From an uncultured Bacteroidales bacterium (GTDB taxonomy: Bacteria; Bacteroidota; Bacteroidia; Bacteroidales; Muribaculaceae): a DNA stretch of 64,000 nucleotides. Below are positions 1 to 8,582 of this stretch, piece after piece (positions within the stretch are counted from its first letter, which is position 1; every line of letters starts with the position of its first letter). A program made the translations under genes and the position numbers. The notes under the pieces were generated by a model. That model was not told the DNA's origin. It ran no database searches and worked only from the letters and a program-made list of their open reading frames with translations. The DNA is taken from NCBI GenBank assembly GCA_900547755.1, contig URIC01000001.1, forward strand, positions 41,403-105,402. Reading direction: 5' to 3'.

Positions 1-1
1 G

Positions 2-730
2 CAGAAAGCCAATGTCAGGGTAGTGGCGGCCACTAATGTGAACCTGCTCAAGGCTGTGGTCGAGGGTAAGTTCCGCGAAGACCTGTATTATCGCCTTTCC
101 ACGGTACAGATAAATGTGCCTGCCCTGCATGACCGAGGTCAGGATATAATCCTGTTGGCCCGCAAATTCGCCTCGGATTTCAGTGAGAAGTACATGATGC
201 CGGCCATCACCTTTGCCGAAGATGCGCGCCGGATGATGCTTCTGTACCGTTGGCCCGGCAATGTGCGTCAGCTTAAGAATGTGGTGGAGCAGGCCGCGCT
301 TTTCCATGCCGGCGAGGAGGTGACGGGAGAGCAGCTGTCCGAATTCATACCCCATTCTTCGGAGACCTCGGTGACCACACGCCGCGCCGCTCCTTCTTAC
401 GAGAGTGAGCGCGAGATGCTCTGGCACACCATTCTCTCGCTGCGCGGTGAGTTGCAGGCTTTGCGTGATGAGATTGGAGCCAAGGCTCCAATCGAGCCGG
501 AACGCAACCTCCCGGCCGGAACGGCAGGTATTCCTAAAGCCAGCTCGGTGGTCCCTTACTCCGAGCCGGAGTTCACCCCTTACGAACCCGCCTCGCTGGA
601 GGAGAACGAGCGCCAGACCATAATCCAGGCGCTGAACCGCTGTGGCGGTGTGCGTAAACGCGCCGCCAAGGAGCTCAACATCTCTGAACGCACTCTTTAT
701 CGCAAAATAAAGGAATACGGACTTGACTGA
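2..730 (+). CDS. sigma-54-dependent transcriptional activator, C-terminal part (5' end outside the window)
   Basis: Transcription activator that opens sigma-54 promoters by ATP hydrolysis. The frame is open to the window edge, so only about 242 C-terminal residues are present. Visible parts are the end of the AAA+ domain (sensor I VVAATN, then the family signature GKFREDLYYRL and the sensor II motif WPGNVRQLKNV), a variable linker, and a Fis-type helix-turn-helix at the very end (RKRAAKELNISERTLYRKI). The GAFTGA loop, Walker A and any receiver domain lie upstream and cannot be judged. The stop overlaps the start region of lptE, so the two are probably co-transcribed, an arrangement I believe is common in Bacteroidales. 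An internal GTG at 23 is not a real start because the conserved AAA+ sequence continues upstream of it. Confidence 0.93.
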   Translation, partial: QKANVRVVAATNVNLLKAVVEGKFREDLYYRLSTVQINVPALHDRGQDIILLARKFASDFSEKYMMPAITFAEDARRMMLLYRWPGNVRQLKNVVEQAALFHAGEEVTGEQLSEFIPHSSETSVTTRRAAPSYESEREMLWHTILSLRGELQALRDEIGAKAPIEPERNLPAGTAGIPKASSVVPYSEPEFTPYEPASLEENERQTIIQALNRCGGVRKRAAKELNISERTLYRKIKEYGLD

Positions 731-731
731 T

Positions 732-1271
732 ATGCTTGCAAGGATAAAAAAATATATGGTCCGCCCCTTTGTGCCGCTCTGCGCACTCTCTGTGCTGCTA
801 TGTGCCGGGGGATGTATCCCCAGCTATAAGTTCAACGGTTCGGCAATCAACTACGACATATATAAGACTATATCCATAAGCGAGTTCCCTATTCGTGCGG
901 CACTGGTGTATCCACCCTTGCAGCAGACGTTTGAGAACGAGTTGCTTGACGCGGTGGCCCGTCAGACCCGCTTGCGCGAAACAGATACCCCCGGAGCGGA
1001 CATAGAGATGAGCGGCGAGATTACCGGATACGCACTTTCACCGCAGGCGGTGGGTGAGGACGCTTACGCCACCCAGACACGCCTCACCATCACCGTGAGG
1101 GTCAAGTATGTGGACCATAAGAACGAGGCCAACAATCTGGACCAGACATTCTCCGCATACCGCGACTTCTCCAGCTCGGAGATGCTGACGGATGTGCAGG
1201 ACGAGCTGTGCCGACAAATCAGCGAGGACCTGGTGGACCTCATATTTAACGCTACTCTCGGAAACTGGTAA
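732..1271 (+). CDS. lptE: LptE-family LPS-assembly lipoprotein
   Basis: Predicted outer-membrane lipoprotein of 179 residues that would plug LptD in lipopolysaccharide export. A hydrophobic signal segment ends in the lipobox CAGGC, with the lipidated cysteine near residue 28, followed by the IPSYKFNG... segment typical of the Bacteroidota LptE-like family (Sec-exported, beta-rich). I start at ATG 732, just after the upstream stop. A TTG at 723 and an ATG at 756 (with AAGGA about 10 bases upstream) are alternatives; all keep the lipobox. It is followed within 2 bases by the next gene and then secG, giving a compact envelope-biogenesis operon. Function is by family resemblance; the family is poorly conserved, so the name is likely rather than certain. 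Confidence 0.82.
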   Translation: MLARIKKYMVRPFVPLCALSVLLCAGGCIPSYKFNGSAINYDIYKTISISEFPIRAALVYPPLQQTFENELLDAVARQTRLRETDTPGADIEMSGEITGYALSPQAVGEDAYATQTRLTITVRVKYVDHKNEANNLDQTFSAYRDFSSSEMLTDVQDELCRQISEDLVDLIFNATLGNW

Positions 1272-1273
1272 AA

Positions 1274-2044
1274 ATGACTACGATATCTTCAAAATACACG
1301 GAACAGGAAGCGGCGGAGATGCTGGAACGCTATCCGTATTTCACCCTGCCTGCGCTACTTGCGCTTAAGCGAGGCGGAACCCACGGACCGCTTACAGACC
1401 GCCTGGCGGCACGTGTGGCTATTTCTCTTTCCGATAAGGAGTCTTTGTCGCAGGTGCTGGGTCAGCAGGCATCTATGTTTGACAATTTCTACCCGGAGGA
1501 GCAGAAATCCACTCCCGGTACTCTTGACACCATAGATACATTCCTTTCCACCTTCGGTAAGTCATATAGCCGGGAGACGGATGCCCTGGAGAAGATGATT
1601 TTCAACCCTGCGCCGGACTATGCTTCTGTCCTGGCCGCTGAGGAACGCGCCTCTTTACCCGGCGAACAGGAGCTGACAGGCCCGGACGTTTCCGAACAGG
1701 ACAGACTTATAAACAGCTTCATCGCCGGCAATAACGCTCATATTCCACACAGACGTCAGGAGCCGGTCACAGTCACTGAAGCGCTCGGTGAGGAGGAACT
1801 CAAATCGGAAAAATTGACCAATGAGGAACCGAAGACCGAGCAGACACCGGTCCAGGCTCGAAAAGAGCCCGAAAACGCTACTCTCACCGAGAGTCTGGTG
1901 CGTGTACTCATAAAAAACCGCAATTATTCCAAGGCAATTGAAATTATTTCTGACCTCAGCTTGAAAAATCCAGAAAAAAGTATTTACTTTGCAGACCATA
2001 TACGGTTTCTCCGCAAATTGATTATTAACGAAAACAAGAAATAA
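1274..2044 (+). CDS. conserved hypothetical protein (lptE-secG interval)
   Basis: 256-residue protein with no signal peptide or membrane segment. The N-terminus (about residues 8-32) carries a YPYFTLPALLALK segment, and the C-terminal 50 residues form helices resembling a single tetratricopeptide-like unit (YSKAIEIISDLSLKNPEKS) ending in a YFADHIRFL motif. Between them lies a long, low-complexity, Glu/Thr-rich and probably disordered region (about 95-205). I do not recognise a defined family beyond a Bacteroidales protein kept between lptE and secG. It starts 2 bases after lptE and ends 5 bases before secG, so it is surely co-transcribed with them. A cytoplasmic adaptor role linked to envelope or secretion would be inference only. 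Confidence 0.75.
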   Translation: MTTISSKYTEQEAAEMLERYPYFTLPALLALKRGGTHGPLTDRLAARVAISLSDKESLSQVLGQQASMFDNFYPEEQKSTPGTLDTIDTFLSTFGKSYSRETDALEKMIFNPAPDYASVLAAEERASLPGEQELTGPDVSEQDRLINSFIAGNNAHIPHRRQEPVTVTEALGEEELKSEKLTNEEPKTEQTPVQARKEPENATLTESLVRVLIKNRNYSKAIEIISDLSLKNPEKSIYFADHIRFLRKLIINENKK

Positions 2045-2049
2045 GACAA

Positions 2050-2487
2050 ATGTACGTATTTTTGGCTATCCTTATCACCCTTACTTCCATCTTGCTCATC
2101 GGCGCGGTTCTGATTCAGAAATCCAAAGGTGGAGGTCTCGCCTCCAACTATGCCGGCGGCAATCAGTATATGGGTTATCGCAAGACCACAGACTTCATTG
2201 AGAAGGCTACATGGACACTTGCCGTCGTAATCTGTGTGCTGAGCATCTGCTGCTCCTTCGCAGTGAAAGCTCCTCATGAGAGTGCATCCCACATAGTAAG
2301 CGAGAAGAGCGCTCCTGCTCCTGCTCCCGGCGCCGAAGCAGCCCAGGCTCCTGCTGCCGAAACCCCTGCTGCCGCTCCTGCTGTCGAAGCCGCTCCCGCT
2401 CCCGAGGCTGCGCCTGCCGAAGCACCCGCAGCCGCTCCTGCCGCAAACACGGCAGAGAAGCCTGCGCCCGCAGCAGAACAGAAGTAA
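2050..2487 (+). CDS. secG: preprotein translocase subunit SecG
   Basis: Small inner-membrane subunit of the SecYEG channel. Two transmembrane segments are visible (about residues 2-24 and 54-73), separated by the conserved cytoplasmic loop with QKSKGGGLASNYAGG. After residue 75 the protein continues with about 70 residues made almost only of Ala, Pro and Glu, giving 145 residues in all against roughly 75-110 for typical SecG. Such extended Ala/Pro tails occur in this order but are variable and of unknown use. Last gene of the lptE operon; a 12-bp-stem hairpin at 2521-2548 follows it. Confidence 0.93.
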   Translation: MYVFLAILITLTSILLIGAVLIQKSKGGGLASNYAGGNQYMGYRKTTDFIEKATWTLAVVICVLSICCSFAVKAPHESASHIVSEKSAPAPAPGAEAAQAPAAETPAAAPAVEAAPAPEAAPAEAPAAAPAANTAEKPAPAAEQK

Positions 2488-2520
2488 ATCCCGACTTCGC
2501 TGACCAGTCAGTATAAAGAT

Positions 2521-2548
2521 GCCCGGTCTTCCACAAGGAGGACCGGGC
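2521..2548. terminator. hairpin terminator between convergent secG and alcohol dehydrogenase genes
   Basis: A 12-bp stem (GCCCGGTCTTCC with GGAGGACCGGGC, one G-T pair) closes on the loop ACAA. It lies between two genes that run towards each other and can fold on either strand, so it probably ends both transcripts. Only a short T-run follows on either side. Confidence 0.7.
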
Positions 2549-2590
2549 TTGACTGCATAAATGGTTTTACCGTCAGGGATGTGTTTCTGG

Positions 2591-3772
2591 TCAGAGCGCG
2601 GCTTCGTAGATTTCTTTACAGTCCTCCATTGAAAGGGGGACGTAGGAGCCCAAGGTGTCGCCTATGTTTCCGTTCAGGCTTTTTACCAGTGTGTCGATGT
2701 CCGGCTCTTTGCCGATAAGCTCGCGTAGAGATGTGGTCAGGCCCAAGGTGCGATAGAAACCTTTCAGCGCTTCCACAGCCAGACGGCACACCTCCTCGGT
2801 CGTTTTGTTGATGGGGAAGATGTTCAGGACATTGGTGGCGAACCGCACCACCTTGGCGGGGTTCTTCTTGGCTACGAACCGCATCCATGCCGGTACCATC
2901 ACGGCGAGGCCGGCTCCGTGAGCCACATTATACCAGGCGCTCAGTTCATGCTCCAGGCGGTGGCTGCTCCAGTCCTCTTCCTTGCCGGTGCCGCACAACC
3001 CGTTGTGCGCCAGAGTGGACGCCCACATCACGGCGGCGCGGGCATCGTAATTCCCAGGGTCTTCGGAAAGAATAAGTGCGTTGCGCATCACATCGCGCAT
3101 TATCGCTTCGGCAATGCCGTCCGGCAGGTCTGTGGCCGGGGTGTCGGAGAAATAGCGCTCGTAAATGTGGCAGAGCATATCCACGATGCCGCATGCCGTC
3201 TGGAACCAAGGAAGGGAATATGTCAGCTCCGGGTTCATTATAGAGAAGCGCGGACGCAGGTGCATGGGGTATCGCACCGAAATCTTGTGACGTCCTGTCT
3301 CATCGCACTTGGTGATGACCGAGTTGCCGCTTCCCTCGCTGCCCGCAGCCGGGATGGTAAGCACCACGCCTAAAGTCAGCACATCCGCCGGCCTGGCCTT
3401 ATTGGTATAGAAGTCCCAGAAGTCACCGGCATATCGTGTACCGAGGGCCACGGCCTTGGCGGAGTCTATCACGGAGCCGCCGCCTACGGCCAGCAGGAAG
3501 TCCACGCCTTCACGGCGGGCGAGTTCTATGCCCTCATACACTTCTTCGGCACGCGGGTTAGGCTGTATGCCTTTCTGCTCCACAAATGGGAGACCGGCTT
3601 TGACCAGGGAGTCGCGCACCTGAGCGAGCAGTCCGCTGCGCTCGGCACTCCCCCCGCCGCTCACCAGCATTACCTTGGTAGCGCCGTAACGGCGGGCGAG
3701 TTCGCCTGCCTGACGCTGAGTGTCGCGTCCGAATACGAACTCCGTAGGAGAATAGAATGTGAAATTATTCAT
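2591..3772 (-). CDS. iron-containing alcohol dehydrogenase (YqhD/BDH-like)
   Basis: NAD(P)H-dependent group III alcohol/aldehyde oxidoreductase of 393 residues, the normal length. The nucleotide-binding GGGSVIDSAKA motif is at residues 97-107. The metal ligands line up with those of E. coli YqhD: D198, H202, H271 and H285, with the same spacings (4 and 14 residues). The YqhD-like subgroup points to reduction of short-chain aldehydes, possibly for redox balance or detoxification; the true substrate is not visible. The start is 19 bases after the HIT gene, so it is the last gene of a greA-HIT-adh operon read from the promoter at 4764-4794. Confidence 0.93.
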   Translation of the reverse strand: MNNFTFYSPTEFVFGRDTQRQAGELARRYGATKVMLVSGGGSAERSGLLAQVRDSLVKAGLPFVEQKGIQPNPRAEEVYEGIELARREGVDFLLAVGGGSVIDSAKAVALGTRYAGDFWDFYTNKARPADVLTLGVVLTIPAAGSEGSGNSVITKCDETGRHKISVRYPMHLRPRFSIMNPELTYSLPWFQTACGIVDMLCHIYERYFSDTPATDLPDGIAEAIMRDVMRNALILSEDPGNYDARAAVMWASTLAHNGLCGTGKEEDWSSHRLEHELSAWYNVAHGAGLAVMVPAWMRFVAKKNPAKVVRFATNVLNIFPINKTTEEVCRLAVEALKGFYRTLGLTTSLRELIGKEPDIDTLVKSLNGNIGDTLGSYVPLSMEDCKEIYEAAL

Positions 3773-3791
3773 TGTATGTAAGGGCTTCCGG

Positions 3792-4184
3792 TTATTCGAA
3801 CTTGGAGGAGATGGCCAGCGCTATCTGCTTCATCTTCTCGGCATCCGGGTCGTCTATCTTGTGCTTGAAGTCCATGTCGCCCTCATTCTTGAGCGGCACA
3901 AGGTGTATATGTGCGTGGGGCACCTCCAGGCCGAGTACAGTCACTCCTACCTTGCGGCAGGGCATAGCTGCCTTTATGGCCTTCGCCACACGCTTCGCGA
4001 AGACAGTCATTTCGCTCAGTTCCTCGTCCGAGAGGTCGAAGATATAGTCCTCCTCCCGCTTGGGGACCACCAGGGTATGGCCCCAGTTCACGGGGTTGAT
4101 GTCCAGGAAGGCGAAGAACTTGTCGTTCTCGGCAATCTTATAGCAGGGGATTTCCCCGTTGATTATACGTGAGAAGACAGTCAT
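3792..4184 (-). CDS. HIT family nucleotide hydrolase (Hint-like)
   Basis: Histidine-triad protein of 130 residues, the usual size of Hint-type purine-nucleoside phosphoramidases. The triad HAHIHLV is at 90-96, with the middle histidine (H92) expected to be the nucleophile; the N-terminal FSRIINGEIPCYKI and FLDINPVNWGHTLVVPK segments are also typical. It probably hydrolyses adenosine phosphoramidates. The start codon shares one base with the greA stop (TGATG), which indicates translational coupling. Confidence 0.94.
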   Translation of the reverse strand: MTVFSRIINGEIPCYKIAENDKFFAFLDINPVNWGHTLVVPKREEDYIFDLSDEELSEMTVFAKRVAKAIKAAMPCRKVGVTVLGLEVPHAHIHLVPLKNEGDMDFKHKIDDPDAEKMKQIALAISSKFE

Positions 4185-4648
4185 CAGATTTCAATTTTAA
4201 CGATTTCGAAATTCATCATTCCGGCAGGAGCCTTTATCTGCACGGTGTCGCCCACCTTGTGGCCGAGCAGGCCCTGGGCTATCGGGGTGCTGGACGCTAT
4301 CTTGTGCTCGCGCAGGTTGGCCTCGCTCTCGGTGACTATGGTGTAAGTCATCTGTGCGCCGTTGGCTTTGTTTTTGATAGTCACTGTGTTGAGAAGCTGC
4401 ACGATGTCGGTGTTCAGCTTGGAGTCATCGATAATACGTGCGGTAGCCACCAACTCCTTGAGCTTGGCTATCTTCATTTCCAGCAGGCCCTGGGCCTCCT
4501 TCGCGGCATCGTATTCAGCGTTTTCGGATAGGTCACCCTTGTCGCGGGCCTCGGCTATCGCGTGCTTGATGGCGGGGCGCTGGGCCTCTAAGGCTGCCAG
4601 CTCCTCCATCTTCTTGTCGTAACCCTCTTGGGTAAGGTAAGTTGCCAT
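4184..4648 (-). CDS. greA: transcription elongation factor GreA
   Basis: Rescues back-tracked RNA polymerase by stimulating transcript cleavage in the secondary channel. 154 residues. The N-terminal coiled coil (about 1-75) carries the acidic tip segment GDLSENAEYDAA, and the C-terminal FKBP-like domain ends with ...HKVGDTVQIKAP.... I start at ATG 4648 (MATYLTQEGYDKKMEE), which matches the family start; the longer frame to 4741 adds 31 unrelated residues and would run almost into the promoter. A strong promoter lies at 4764-4794. First gene of a three-gene operon with HIT and adh. Confidence 0.96.
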   Translation of the reverse strand: MATYLTQEGYDKKMEELAALEAQRPAIKHAIAEARDKGDLSENAEYDAAKEAQGLLEMKIAKLKELVATARIIDDSKLNTDIVQLLNTVTIKNKANGAQMTYTIVTESEANLREHKIASSTPIAQGLLGHKVGDTVQIKAPAGMMNFEIVKIEI

Positions 4649-4763
4649 ATTGTCTGTAGGTTTTATTATTCGTAAACATATAAAATAAAGACGCTTTACC
4701 ACTCCCAAAGGATGTAAAGCACCTCCGAAACGGGGACTCATGCGGCCCCTCTTATTTATGTGG

Positions 4764-4794
4764 CAAAGTTAGCGAAAAATTCTGTATCTGCAAA
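4764..4794 (-). promoter_or_regulatory. promoter of greA-HIT-adh
   Basis: On the minus strand TTTG (4794-4791), a 19-base spacer and TAACTTTG (4771-4764) match the Bacteroidota sigma-ABfr consensus exactly. Transcription should begin near 4761, leaving a leader of about 113 bases before the greA ATG. Confidence 0.8.
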
Positions 4795-4847
4795 ATAAAC
4801 ACTCTTTTTTAACCTCCGTAGAGGTAGGGGGTAAGAGACTGGAAATC

Positions 4848-4872
4848 CCGCCTCCGTAGACCGGAAGCGGGC
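4848..4872 (-). terminator. possible hairpin downstream of the outer-membrane protein gene
   Basis: CCCGC and TCCG pair with CGGA and GCGGG, with one mismatch between the two stems and a 5-base loop. It sits 25 bases beyond the stop at 4898 on the minus strand. No clear T-run follows, so the terminator role is tentative. Confidence 0.4.
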
Positions 4873-4897
4873 ATTATATCGGAATCTGGCGTATGTG

Positions 4898-5575
4898 TCA
4901 GAAATTGTAGCCCAAAGTGAAAGACCAGGCCTTGTTGTGGCCGTTGTAGTGCTTCCACACCTTGCAGGCGCCGGCCTCGTAGTGTATGCCCAGATAGTAG
5001 TGGTCGAACACTTGCAGGCCGGTACCCATCTTGAAGCCGAAGTCGAATTTCTTGCGGTTGTCGAAATAGCCGTCGCTGTATTCGCGCAGGGCTGTGCCGA
5101 TTTCCTGCGTGCCTTTGTCGGAGCCGGAGAGTCCGAAGTTGAAATAGGGACCGAACTCTATGCTCCATACCAGGTTCTCCATGGGGTTTATCTTGAAGAT
5201 GCCCATCACCGGCACTTGGAACGAGCGACTCAGTGTGTGGCCGTATTCATGGACGTTGGGCATTGCCTCCTCCGGATAGTCGAGTACGTAGCTGTAGTCG
5301 TGGCTGCGGCTCTGGAAGAAGAAGCCTGGTTGCAGACTCAGGGCGTTGTTGATGTTTAGGTTCACTACTACGCCGGCGTTGAAGCCGGTGCCCCAGGCGT
5401 CCAGATTGGCCACTGACCCGTTCTTGGTGCGGGTGGCGTTGGAGGTGTTGAAACCCACGCGCACGCCGTAGGAGAGCAGGTCGTCGGCCTCGCCGGTGTC
5501 CACCCACTCCTGCGCCGAGGCTGCGGACACGGCGACAAGGCATATCAGTGATGTGGCTAATTGTTTGATTTTCAT
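4898..5575 (-). CDS. outer-membrane beta-barrel protein (PorT-like)
   Basis: 225 residues with a clear signal peptide (about 1-21, ending SAASAQ) followed by alternating aromatic/hydrophobic strands and a C-terminal strand ending in FTLGYNF, as in small 8-10-strand barrels of the outer-membrane beta-barrel superfamily common in Bacteroidota. Segments such as YGVRVGFNTSN, LSLQPGFFFQ and FDFGFKMGTGLQVF look like strands. Substrate or partner is unknown. It starts 10 bases after queA, so it is probably the last gene of the ftsX operon. Confidence 0.8.
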   Translation of the reverse strand: MKIKQLATSLICLVAVSAASAQEWVDTGEADDLLSYGVRVGFNTSNATRTKNGSVANLDAWGTGFNAGVVVNLNINNALSLQPGFFFQSRSHDYSYVLDYPEEAMPNVHEYGHTLSRSFQVPVMGIFKINPMENLVWSIEFGPYFNFGLSGSDKGTQEIGTALREYSDGYFDNRKKFDFGFKMGTGLQVFDHYYLGIHYEAGACKVWKHYNGHNKAWSFTLGYNF

Positions 5576-5585
5576 GTTCTATGGA

Positions 5586-6665
5586 CTATTTTAATTTGGA
5601 ATCGGCAGGATTGCATCTCAGTACCAGCATGGCATCGCCGTAGGCCCCGAACTTATATCCTTCCTTCACGGCGGTTTCGTAGGCTTTCATCACCAGGTCA
5701 TAGCCGCCGAAGGCTGCCACCATCATCAGCAAGGTGGAGTAGGGCATGTGAAAATTGGAGACCATGGATGTGCATACCGAGAAGTCGTAGGGAGGGAAGA
5801 TGAACTTGTTGGTCCACCCCTTCGTGGGCATTATGTGGCCGTTCATGCAGACGGAGGTGGCCAGCGCGCGCATCACGGAGGTGCCTACGGCGCAGACTGC
5901 CGAGCCTCGGTCTTTGGCGGCATTGACGATGTCTACCAATTCGCCGCTCACCTCCATGTCCTCGGAGTCCATGCGGTGTTTGGTGAGGTCCTCCACATCT
6001 ATCTCGCGGAAGTTGCCGCGTCCCGAATGAAGAGTCAGGAAAGCACGTTCCACTCCCTTTATTTCCAGGCGCTTCATCAGCTCGCGGCTGAAGTGCAGTC
6101 CGGCGGCGGGAGCTACTACGGCACCCTCGTTTCTGGCGAAGATGCACTGGTAGTTCTCGGCATCGGCCGGCTCGGCCTCGCGCGTGATGTAGTCGGGGAG
6201 CGGGGTCTGGCCCAGGTCGTACAGGGCTTTCTTGAACTCATCGTGCGGCCCGTCATAGAGGAAGCGGAGTGTACGTCCCCTGGATGTGGTGTTGTCTATC
6301 ACCTCGGCGACCATACTGTCGTCGTCACCGAAATAGAGCTTGTTGCCGATACGTATCTTGCGGGCCGGCTCTACAAGGACATCCCAGAATTTATTGTCGG
6401 CGTTGAGTTCGCGCAACAGGAACACCTCGATGCGGGCGCCTGTCTTTTCCTTGTTGCCGTAGAGGCGGGCGGGGAAGACTTTCGTGTCGTTGAAGACCAT
6501 CACGTCTCCCTCGGTGAAATAGTTGATTATATCCTTGAATGTGCGGTGTTCAATCTCGCCGGTCATGGAGTTCACCACCATAAGTCTGCACTCGTCGCGG
6601 TGCTTGGCCGGGTATTGGGCTATGAGATTTTCAGGAAGCGTGAATTTGAATTGTGAGAGTTTCAT
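5586..6665 (-). CDS. queA: S-adenosylmethionine:tRNA ribosyltransferase-isomerase QueA
   Basis: Transfers the ribosyl part of S-adenosylmethionine to preQ1 in tRNA to make epoxyqueuosine. 359 residues, slightly above the usual 340-356. Family signatures are LIAQYPAKHRDECRLMV near the N-terminus, VFNDTKVFPARLYG around 55-70, and AAGLHFSRELM and TLHSGRGNFREI in the middle. It starts 12 bases after truB in the ftsX-DUF3098-uppP-truB-queA block, an order I know from many Bacteroidales. Confidence 0.96.
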   Translation of the reverse strand: MKLSQFKFTLPENLIAQYPAKHRDECRLMVVNSMTGEIEHRTFKDIINYFTEGDVMVFNDTKVFPARLYGNKEKTGARIEVFLLRELNADNKFWDVLVEPARKIRIGNKLYFGDDDSMVAEVIDNTTSRGRTLRFLYDGPHDEFKKALYDLGQTPLPDYITREAEPADAENYQCIFARNEGAVVAPAAGLHFSRELMKRLEIKGVERAFLTLHSGRGNFREIDVEDLTKHRMDSEDMEVSGELVDIVNAAKDRGSAVCAVGTSVMRALATSVCMNGHIMPTKGWTNKFIFPPYDFSVCTSMVSNFHMPYSTLLMMVAAFGGYDLVMKAYETAVKEGYKFGAYGDAMLVLRCNPADSKLK

Positions 6666-6677
6666 ATTCCTTCTTGG

Positions 6678-7439
6678 TTATATCATTCGTTTCTTTTTTT
6701 CTATCGGTTGCAGCCGGCACTTCTCCGGTATGGGGAAGTCCTCGGGAAATTCAAGGGGTGTGGTGTGTATCAGGTCCAGCGCCTCCTGCACTGTGAGTGA
6801 GCGGCTGAGGTCGCGGTCTCCCACACGTGTGCGCCTCAGGGCGGTGAGGTGCGCGCCGCTGCCTAAGGCCGCGCCTATGTCGCGGGCCAACGCACGTATG
6901 TAGGTGCCCTTGCCGCACACCACACGTATGCGTATTACCGGCAGGCGGAACTCCAGCAGTTCCATCTCGTCTATCTGAAGCGGTTTGGCCTTTAGCTCCG
7001 GGGTTTCCCCTTTGCGTGCCAGATTGTATGCGCGTCTGCCATCTATTTTCACCGCCGAGAATACCGGAGGTACCTGCATTATGCGGCCGGTGAAGTCTTT
7101 CAGCACACCGTGTACCTGTTCCTCGGTTATATGCTCCCAGGGGTAGAGGGCATCGATCTGTTTTTCCAGGTCGAAGCTCGGTGTGGTGGCTCCCAGGCGC
7201 AGTGTGGCGATATACTCCTTGCGCCCCGCCTGCAGCTCGTCTATCCGCTTGGTGGCGCGGCCGAAACAGACGGTCAGAACTCCCGTGGCCAGGGGGTCGA
7301 GAGTGCCGGCGTGTCCCACTTTAACCTTCTTTAGCCCCAGCCTGCGGCTTACTGCGCCGCGCAGACTCTTTACTGCGTCGAAAGACGTCCACCCCAAGGG
7401 CTTGTCTATGCTTATGATTTCTCCGCTGATGAAGTCCAT
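6678..7439 (-). CDS. truB: tRNA pseudouridine(55) synthase TruB
   Basis: Makes pseudouridine 55 in the T-loop of tRNAs. 253 residues. The catalytic aspartate lies in GHAGTLDPLATGVL (D48). The N-terminal IDKPLGWTSFDAVKSLR and the later VHGVLKDFTGRIMQVPPVFSAVKIDGRRAY-type region (about 115-145) are characteristic. The PUA domain of longer TruB proteins is short or missing, as is usual in Bacteroidota. It starts 23 bases after uppP. Confidence 0.96.
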   Translation of the reverse strand: MDFISGEIISIDKPLGWTSFDAVKSLRGAVSRRLGLKKVKVGHAGTLDPLATGVLTVCFGRATKRIDELQAGRKEYIATLRLGATTPSFDLEKQIDALYPWEHITEEQVHGVLKDFTGRIMQVPPVFSAVKIDGRRAYNLARKGETPELKAKPLQIDEMELLEFRLPVIRIRVVCGKGTYIRALARDIGAALGSGAHLTALRRTRVGDRDLSRSLTVQEALDLIHTTPLEFPEDFPIPEKCRLQPIEKKKRMI

Positions 7440-7462
7440 GCTGCTTTAAGATGTTCGGTGCG

Positions 7463-8299
7463 TCAATGCCACAGCAAGCAGAGTAAGCCTACTGCCGCGC
7501 AATAGACGGCAAACCATATAAGTTTTCCTTTCTTGACGAGGGCAATCATCCATTTGCAGGCAGCGCAACCCACCAGGAAGGCGCTCACAAAGCCGATAAT
7601 CATTGCTGCGGCGCCTACCGAACCGCCGCCCTGTGCCCCGGCGGCGGGGGAAAGCATCTTGCCCAAATCCAGCAGCGCCTCGCCCACTATGGGGAGTATG
7701 ACCATGACAAAAGAGAATGTTGCCACCTGCTCGCGCTTGTCTCCCAAGAGGATACCCGTGGCGATGGTGGTGCCGGAACGGCTCAGACCGGGAAGAACGG
7801 CCAGGGCCTGTCCGCAGCCTATGACAAAGGAATCCCGCCAGGATATGTCGCGACCTTTGTCCGCCGCACGTGGCTTGCCCGTGCGGCGGTCTATGCCGCT
7901 GAAATAGGCGAAGCAGAGCAGCAGGGCGGTGACAAGCAGACAGATGCCTACCACTGAAAGCCCTTCGCCGAAAATGGCCTCTACGTAATCTTTCAGAAAG
8001 ACACCCACAATACCTACGGGGATGCAGCTCACCAGTATCTTGCAGACGTAGATGAAGTCCGGGCCTCCGTCAAATCGGAAAAATCCGCGCAGCAGCCTTT
8101 TGAACATGGGCAGCAGTATGACTATTGTGGAGAGGACAGTGGCTGCATGTACCATCACGTCGAACTGCAGAGACTGGTCTGTGGGCAGGTCTACACCGAG
8201 TATCTCGCGGAAGATGGCCAGATGGCCGCTTGAGCTTATGGGCAGGTATTCCGAAGCTCCTTGCACAATGCCCAATATAAGCGCTGACAACCAATCCAT
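7463..8299 (-). CDS. uppP: undecaprenyl-diphosphatase UppP (BacA)
   Basis: Inner-membrane phosphatase that recycles undecaprenyl pyrophosphate for peptidoglycan and O-antigen synthesis. 278 residues with about 7-8 transmembrane segments. Both signature motifs are present: GASEYLPISSSGHL (14-27, catalytic Glu17) and LPGLSRSGTT around residue 170. The ATG at 8299 overlaps the previous stop (TGATG); a GTG one codon upstream at 8302 is possible but less likely. Its overlap with DUF3098 suggests tight co-expression. Confidence 0.96.
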   Translation of the reverse strand: MDWLSALILGIVQGASEYLPISSSGHLAIFREILGVDLPTDQSLQFDVMVHAATVLSTIVILLPMFKRLLRGFFRFDGGPDFIYVCKILVSCIPVGIVGVFLKDYVEAIFGEGLSVVGICLLVTALLLCFAYFSGIDRRTGKPRAADKGRDISWRDSFVIGCGQALAVLPGLSRSGTTIATGILLGDKREQVATFSFVMVILPIVGEALLDLGKMLSPAAGAQGGGSVGAAAMIIGFVSAFLVGCAACKWMIALVKKGKLIWFAVYCAAVGLLCLLWH

Positions 8300-8568
8300 C
8301 ACTTAGCTTTCTTGTTCTTTGGTGTGTAAAGGATTGCGAAGGCCATCGCCACGAAACCGAGGAAAGCGATCGCGGGGCCTATCACTATTCGGCGGGTGGA
8401 AAATATATCCTCGTTGAAGGCCGCTCCCTCGCCGTTGGCCGAGCCGGTCATCAACAGAAATCCCGCCACAATCATGGCGAGGGATATCAGCATGTACAGG
8501 AAATTCCTTTTCACAAAAGGTTTCCGGGCGTCGGTTTCGGCGCCGTTGATGTTTGTTTCTTTATTCAT
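8299..8568 (-). CDS. DUF3098 family membrane protein
   Basis: Small Bacteroidota inner-membrane protein of 89 residues with two transmembrane helices (about 22-43 and 62-83), an N-terminal polar segment containing RKPFVKRNFLYML, and a basic tail (KNKKAK). Function is unknown, but its place between ftsX and uppP is conserved, suggesting a role near the divisome or in undecaprenol recycling (inference). I start at ATG 8568 (MNKETNING). The open frame reaches 8685, but the extra residues lie inside ftsX and do not look like protein. Confidence 0.85.
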   Translation of the reverse strand: MNKETNINGAETDARKPFVKRNFLYMLISLAMIVAGFLLMTGSANGEGAAFNEDIFSTRRIVIGPAIAFLGFVAMAFAILYTPKNKKAK

Positions 8569-8582
8569 AGTGCTTTCGATAT

